Below are positions 4,906-6,542 of a stretch of 6,542 bases of DNA, piece after piece. The stretch's first letter is position 1. Each line of letters opens with the position of its first letter. The stretch comes from Lachnospiraceae bacterium UBA4292 (GTDB lineage Bacteria; Bacillota; Clostridia; Lachnospirales; Lachnospiraceae), in NCBI GenBank assembly GCA_002395865.1, contig DGVE01000022.1, positions 1 through 6,542 of the forward strand, given 5' to 3'. The translations under genes were made by a program, and so were the position numbers. The notes beneath the pieces were generated by a model. The model did not search any database and was not told the origin of the DNA. It worked only from the letters and a program-made list of their open reading frames with translations.

Positions 4906-6542
4906 TATCTTTCTCCTAAGGCCTCTTTAAGCTGCCGCTCCTTCTCGGCCTTCGTCATGGACTTCAGCTTTCTCCTGATGAGCTCGAAGATGCTTACGCG
5001 ATACTTCCTGTACAGCTGCTTCATCTGCCTGTTTATGGCAGCCTGCTCCACGGCCGTGCGCTTCGGAGGTGTATAAGGAGGTCTCGGCCTGTCCTTGTCC
5101 GCCTTTCGCTTCTTCCACTTGAACTTGATATCCGCAATATCCCTGCGTATCCTGTACTTCGTGTCGGGAGAATACTTGCGGTAGTAAACCTCCATCTTCT
5201 CCCTGTCGGCGGCATCGAGCTCTGCCTGACGCGCCTTCTCGGCACGCTCCGCCAGTATCCTCTTGTAATCCGGATTGTCCGTGTTCTTCGGTATATAGCC
5301 GAAGAGCAGGAACAGAAGTCTCATAATCAGGCGGGGAATGAGATAGATCGGATTGTAGGAGTATTCCTTCCTGATCACATCGAAGGGCTTGCTCTCGAAG
5401 ACCTTGCGCTCTGCCTTCAGTCTCGCAGCCCTCTCGGCCTCCTTGCGCTCCGCCTCGCGCTTCTGCTGCTCGAGCTTCATCCTTGCGGCGATGACCTTCG
5501 GGTCCTCGATCTCCTGGTCTCCCATGGCCTTCTCCGCGTCGGCGATCTTCTCGGCGCTTATCTTCGGCTCCTCCTCTTCGTCCGAGGAGAATGTCGCATC
5601 CTCGCTGTTCTCGAACCTCTCCTTGATCTCGGAAGCCTTCTGCGCATCCGCGCTCTCCTGGGCAGCCTTCGCGTTTCTCGCGGCTATGACGGATTCCATG
5701 GCAGCCGCAGCATCCTCGATATCCTCGCCGGTGACGGACGACATAGCCTCTCTGGCCACGTCCGCCTCCTTGTCTGCATCGAGGCGCTCCATGTCGACGC
5801 CCTCTGCTCCACCGAGCTCAAAACGCATATCGAGCTTCTGCTGTGCGATGCGGGCCTTCTCCGCAGCTATGCGCTCCTCTTCCTCACGTTTAAGTCTGGC
5901 CTCCTCCTCGAGTCTCTTCTCCTCCTCGATGCGCGCCAGTCTCTCAGCCTCAAGCCGCGCGCGTTCTCTCTCCTCCGCTTCGATCTCGGCCTTCCTGCGC
6001 TCGAGCATCTCCTGGATGCGGCGCTCTTCCTCCTCCTTCTCGCGGCGGATCCTCTCGCGTTCCTCTCTCTTGGCTTCCTCTACGCGGCGCTTCTCCTCGA
6101 GGCGTGCCTCGCGTTCCTTGCGCCTTCTCTCGAGCTCCTCCTCCTCCGCGATCTTCGCGAGCCTATCGGCCTCCTTCGCGGCGTAGAAGTTCTTCTCGAT
6201 ATCCAGTGCCAGATTGATCTGCTCGAACATCTCGTCAGTATCTTCCGGCATGGTCTTTATGAATTCCAGCTCGCCGTCCTCGCTGATATAACCCACATAC
6301 TCCTCAGCTTGCATGTTATAGCTTCCGGTGAGCAGCTCTCTTCCGTATTTTTTAATGACCTTCGGCGCTATGCCCTTGGTCTTCTTCGAACCGATCTTGG
6401 CAAACGCGGGCTCGCCGCCCTCTGTATAGGACTTGAAAAGGAGCAGATTGCAGGCAATGATCCTGTACAGGTCCTTCACATACGAGTCGTCGGGCTTAAG
6501 CGCTATGTCCTCGACATTTATCTCGTAACCGGTCTTGTCATA
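4905..6542 (-). CDS. Large Glu/Arg/Lys-rich coiled-coil protein, membrane-associated (5' partial)
   Basis: The frame stays open to the high-coordinate edge, giving 545 visible residues. A GTG at 6479 could be mistaken for the start, but no ribosome site precedes it and the 21 upstream codons read as normal protein (YDKTGYEINVEDIALKPDDS), so the true start is outside. In visible-residue numbering: 1-120 a globular, unrecognised domain; 122-238 an almost unbroken E/R/K/A helix typical of a coiled coil or single alpha helix; 239-325 an acidic Ala-rich, probably flexible part (SSDEEEE near 319-325); 345-380 another charged helix; 397-417 a hydrophobic stretch (PIYLIPRLIMRLLFLLFGYI) interrupted by arginines, which may be a membrane-inserting or amphipathic segment; 420-545 a very basic tail with PRPPYTPPKR. 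There is no signal peptide in view. It heads the visible operon and may be a cytoplasmic scaffold. Generic matches to long coiled-coil proteins would be compositional, so no function is assigned. Confidence 0.9.
   Translation of the reverse strand, partial: YDKTGYEINVEDIALKPDDSYVKDLYRIIACNLLLFKSYTEGGEPAFAKIGSKKTKGIAPKVIKKYGRELLTGSYNMQAEEYVGYISEDGELEFIKTMPEDTDEMFEQINLALDIEKNFYAAKEADRLAKIAEEEELERRRKEREARLEEKRRVEEAKREERERIRREKEEEERRIQEMLERRKAEIEAEERERARLEAERLARIEEEKRLEEEARLKREEEERIAAEKARIAQQKLDMRFELGGAEGVDMERLDADKEADVAREAMSSVTGEDIEDAAAAMESVIAARNAKAAQESADAQKASEIKERFENSEDATFSSDEEEEPKISAEKIADAEKAMGDQEIEDPKVIAARMKLEQQKREAERKEAERAARLKAERKVFESKPFDVIRKEYSYNPIYLIPRLIMRLLFLLFGYIPKNTDNPDYKRILAERAEKARQAELDAADREKMEVYYRKYSPDTKYRIRRDIADIKFKWKKRKADKDRPRPPYTPPKRTAVEQAAINRQMKQLYRKYRVSIFELIRRKLKSMTKAEKERQLKEALGER
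4906..4918 (-). promoter_or_regulatory. Ribosome binding site deciding the GTG start of the signal peptidase
   Basis: AGGAG at 4917-4913 lies 7 bases before a GTG at 4905-4903. The GTG shares one base with the TAG stop of the upstream gene (TAGTG). Optimal spacing and this arrangement favour the GTG as the real start and indicate translational coupling to the coiled-coil protein. Confidence 0.85.
5829..6179 (-). other. Low-complexity E/R/K-helix coding stretch
   Basis: About 117 codons encode nearly only Glu, Arg, Lys, Ala, Leu and Ile, as irregular variants of blocks such as EEERR, RLEEEARL and RIEEEKRL. At DNA level this gives a purine-biased coding strand with recurring GAGGAG and GCGCCG-like words but no exact tandem unit. 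It would form a rigid helix of roughly 17 nm if fully helical (0.15 nm per residue). Such stretches attract false homology matches and can vary in length between strains. Confidence 0.75.

Noticed and set aside
5829..6179. Possible DNA tandem repeat array
   Set aside because: Recurring GA-rich words reflect biased amino-acid composition; no exact or regular repeat unit could be seen.
5389..6186. Long plus-strand reading frame giving a serine-rich protein
   Set aside because: It lies antisense to the E/R/K helix; GAG and GAA-rich codons read in reverse give Ser, Leu and Phe runs. There is no ribosome site and the opposite-strand protein is clearly coding.

Overview
The window reads as a chromosomal segment of an anaerobic Firmicute, most likely class Clostridia (Lachnospiraceae-like). 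This is inferred from the low-GC-style SipW-type signal peptidase, AGGAG-type ribosome binding sites, a consensus SigA promoter, a long three-domain aminopeptidase P, and moderately high GC with free use of ATA and AGG codons. No taxonomic marker gene is present, so the placement is tentative. Every convincing gene is on the minus strand, so transcription runs from high to low coordinates. No tRNA, rRNA, CRISPR, insertion sequence or gene-free stretch above 300 bases was seen.

Region 1 (6542 down to 2710) is a tightly packed run of five genes. First comes a large Glu/Arg/Lys-rich coiled-coil protein whose 5' end lies outside the window. It is followed by a SipW-type signal peptidase I (GTG start, 1-base overlap with the preceding stop codon), a 171-residue single-pass membrane protein, a 75-residue coiled-coil protein, and a 173-residue single-pass membrane protein with a beta-rich outer domain. 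Junctions are a 1-base overlap or gaps of 9, 1 and 8 bases, so one polycistronic mRNA with coupled translation is likely. It ends at a strong intrinsic terminator at about 2670-2703. Apart from the peptidase, no member matches a family I can name. Together they look like an uncharacterised envelope-associated assembly, and are the best candidate here for an undescribed system.

Region 2 (2710 down to 2592) is a compact intergenic junction. A perfect 24-base palindrome forms the terminator hairpin, and a near-consensus promoter (TTGAAA, 17-base spacer, TATAAT) starts almost at once downstream.

Region 3 (2591 down to 1) is a two-gene unit driven by that promoter. It holds a complete M24B Xaa-Pro aminopeptidase with all metal ligands present, then, 2 bases later, a lipoprotein with a long coiled-coil stalk leading into the start of an SGNH/GDSL-hydrolase domain cut by the window edge. 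The aminopeptidase probably works on proline-containing peptides in the cytoplasm, while the lipoprotein would present an esterase or deacylase domain away from the outer face of the membrane. A functional link between the two is not evident from sequence.
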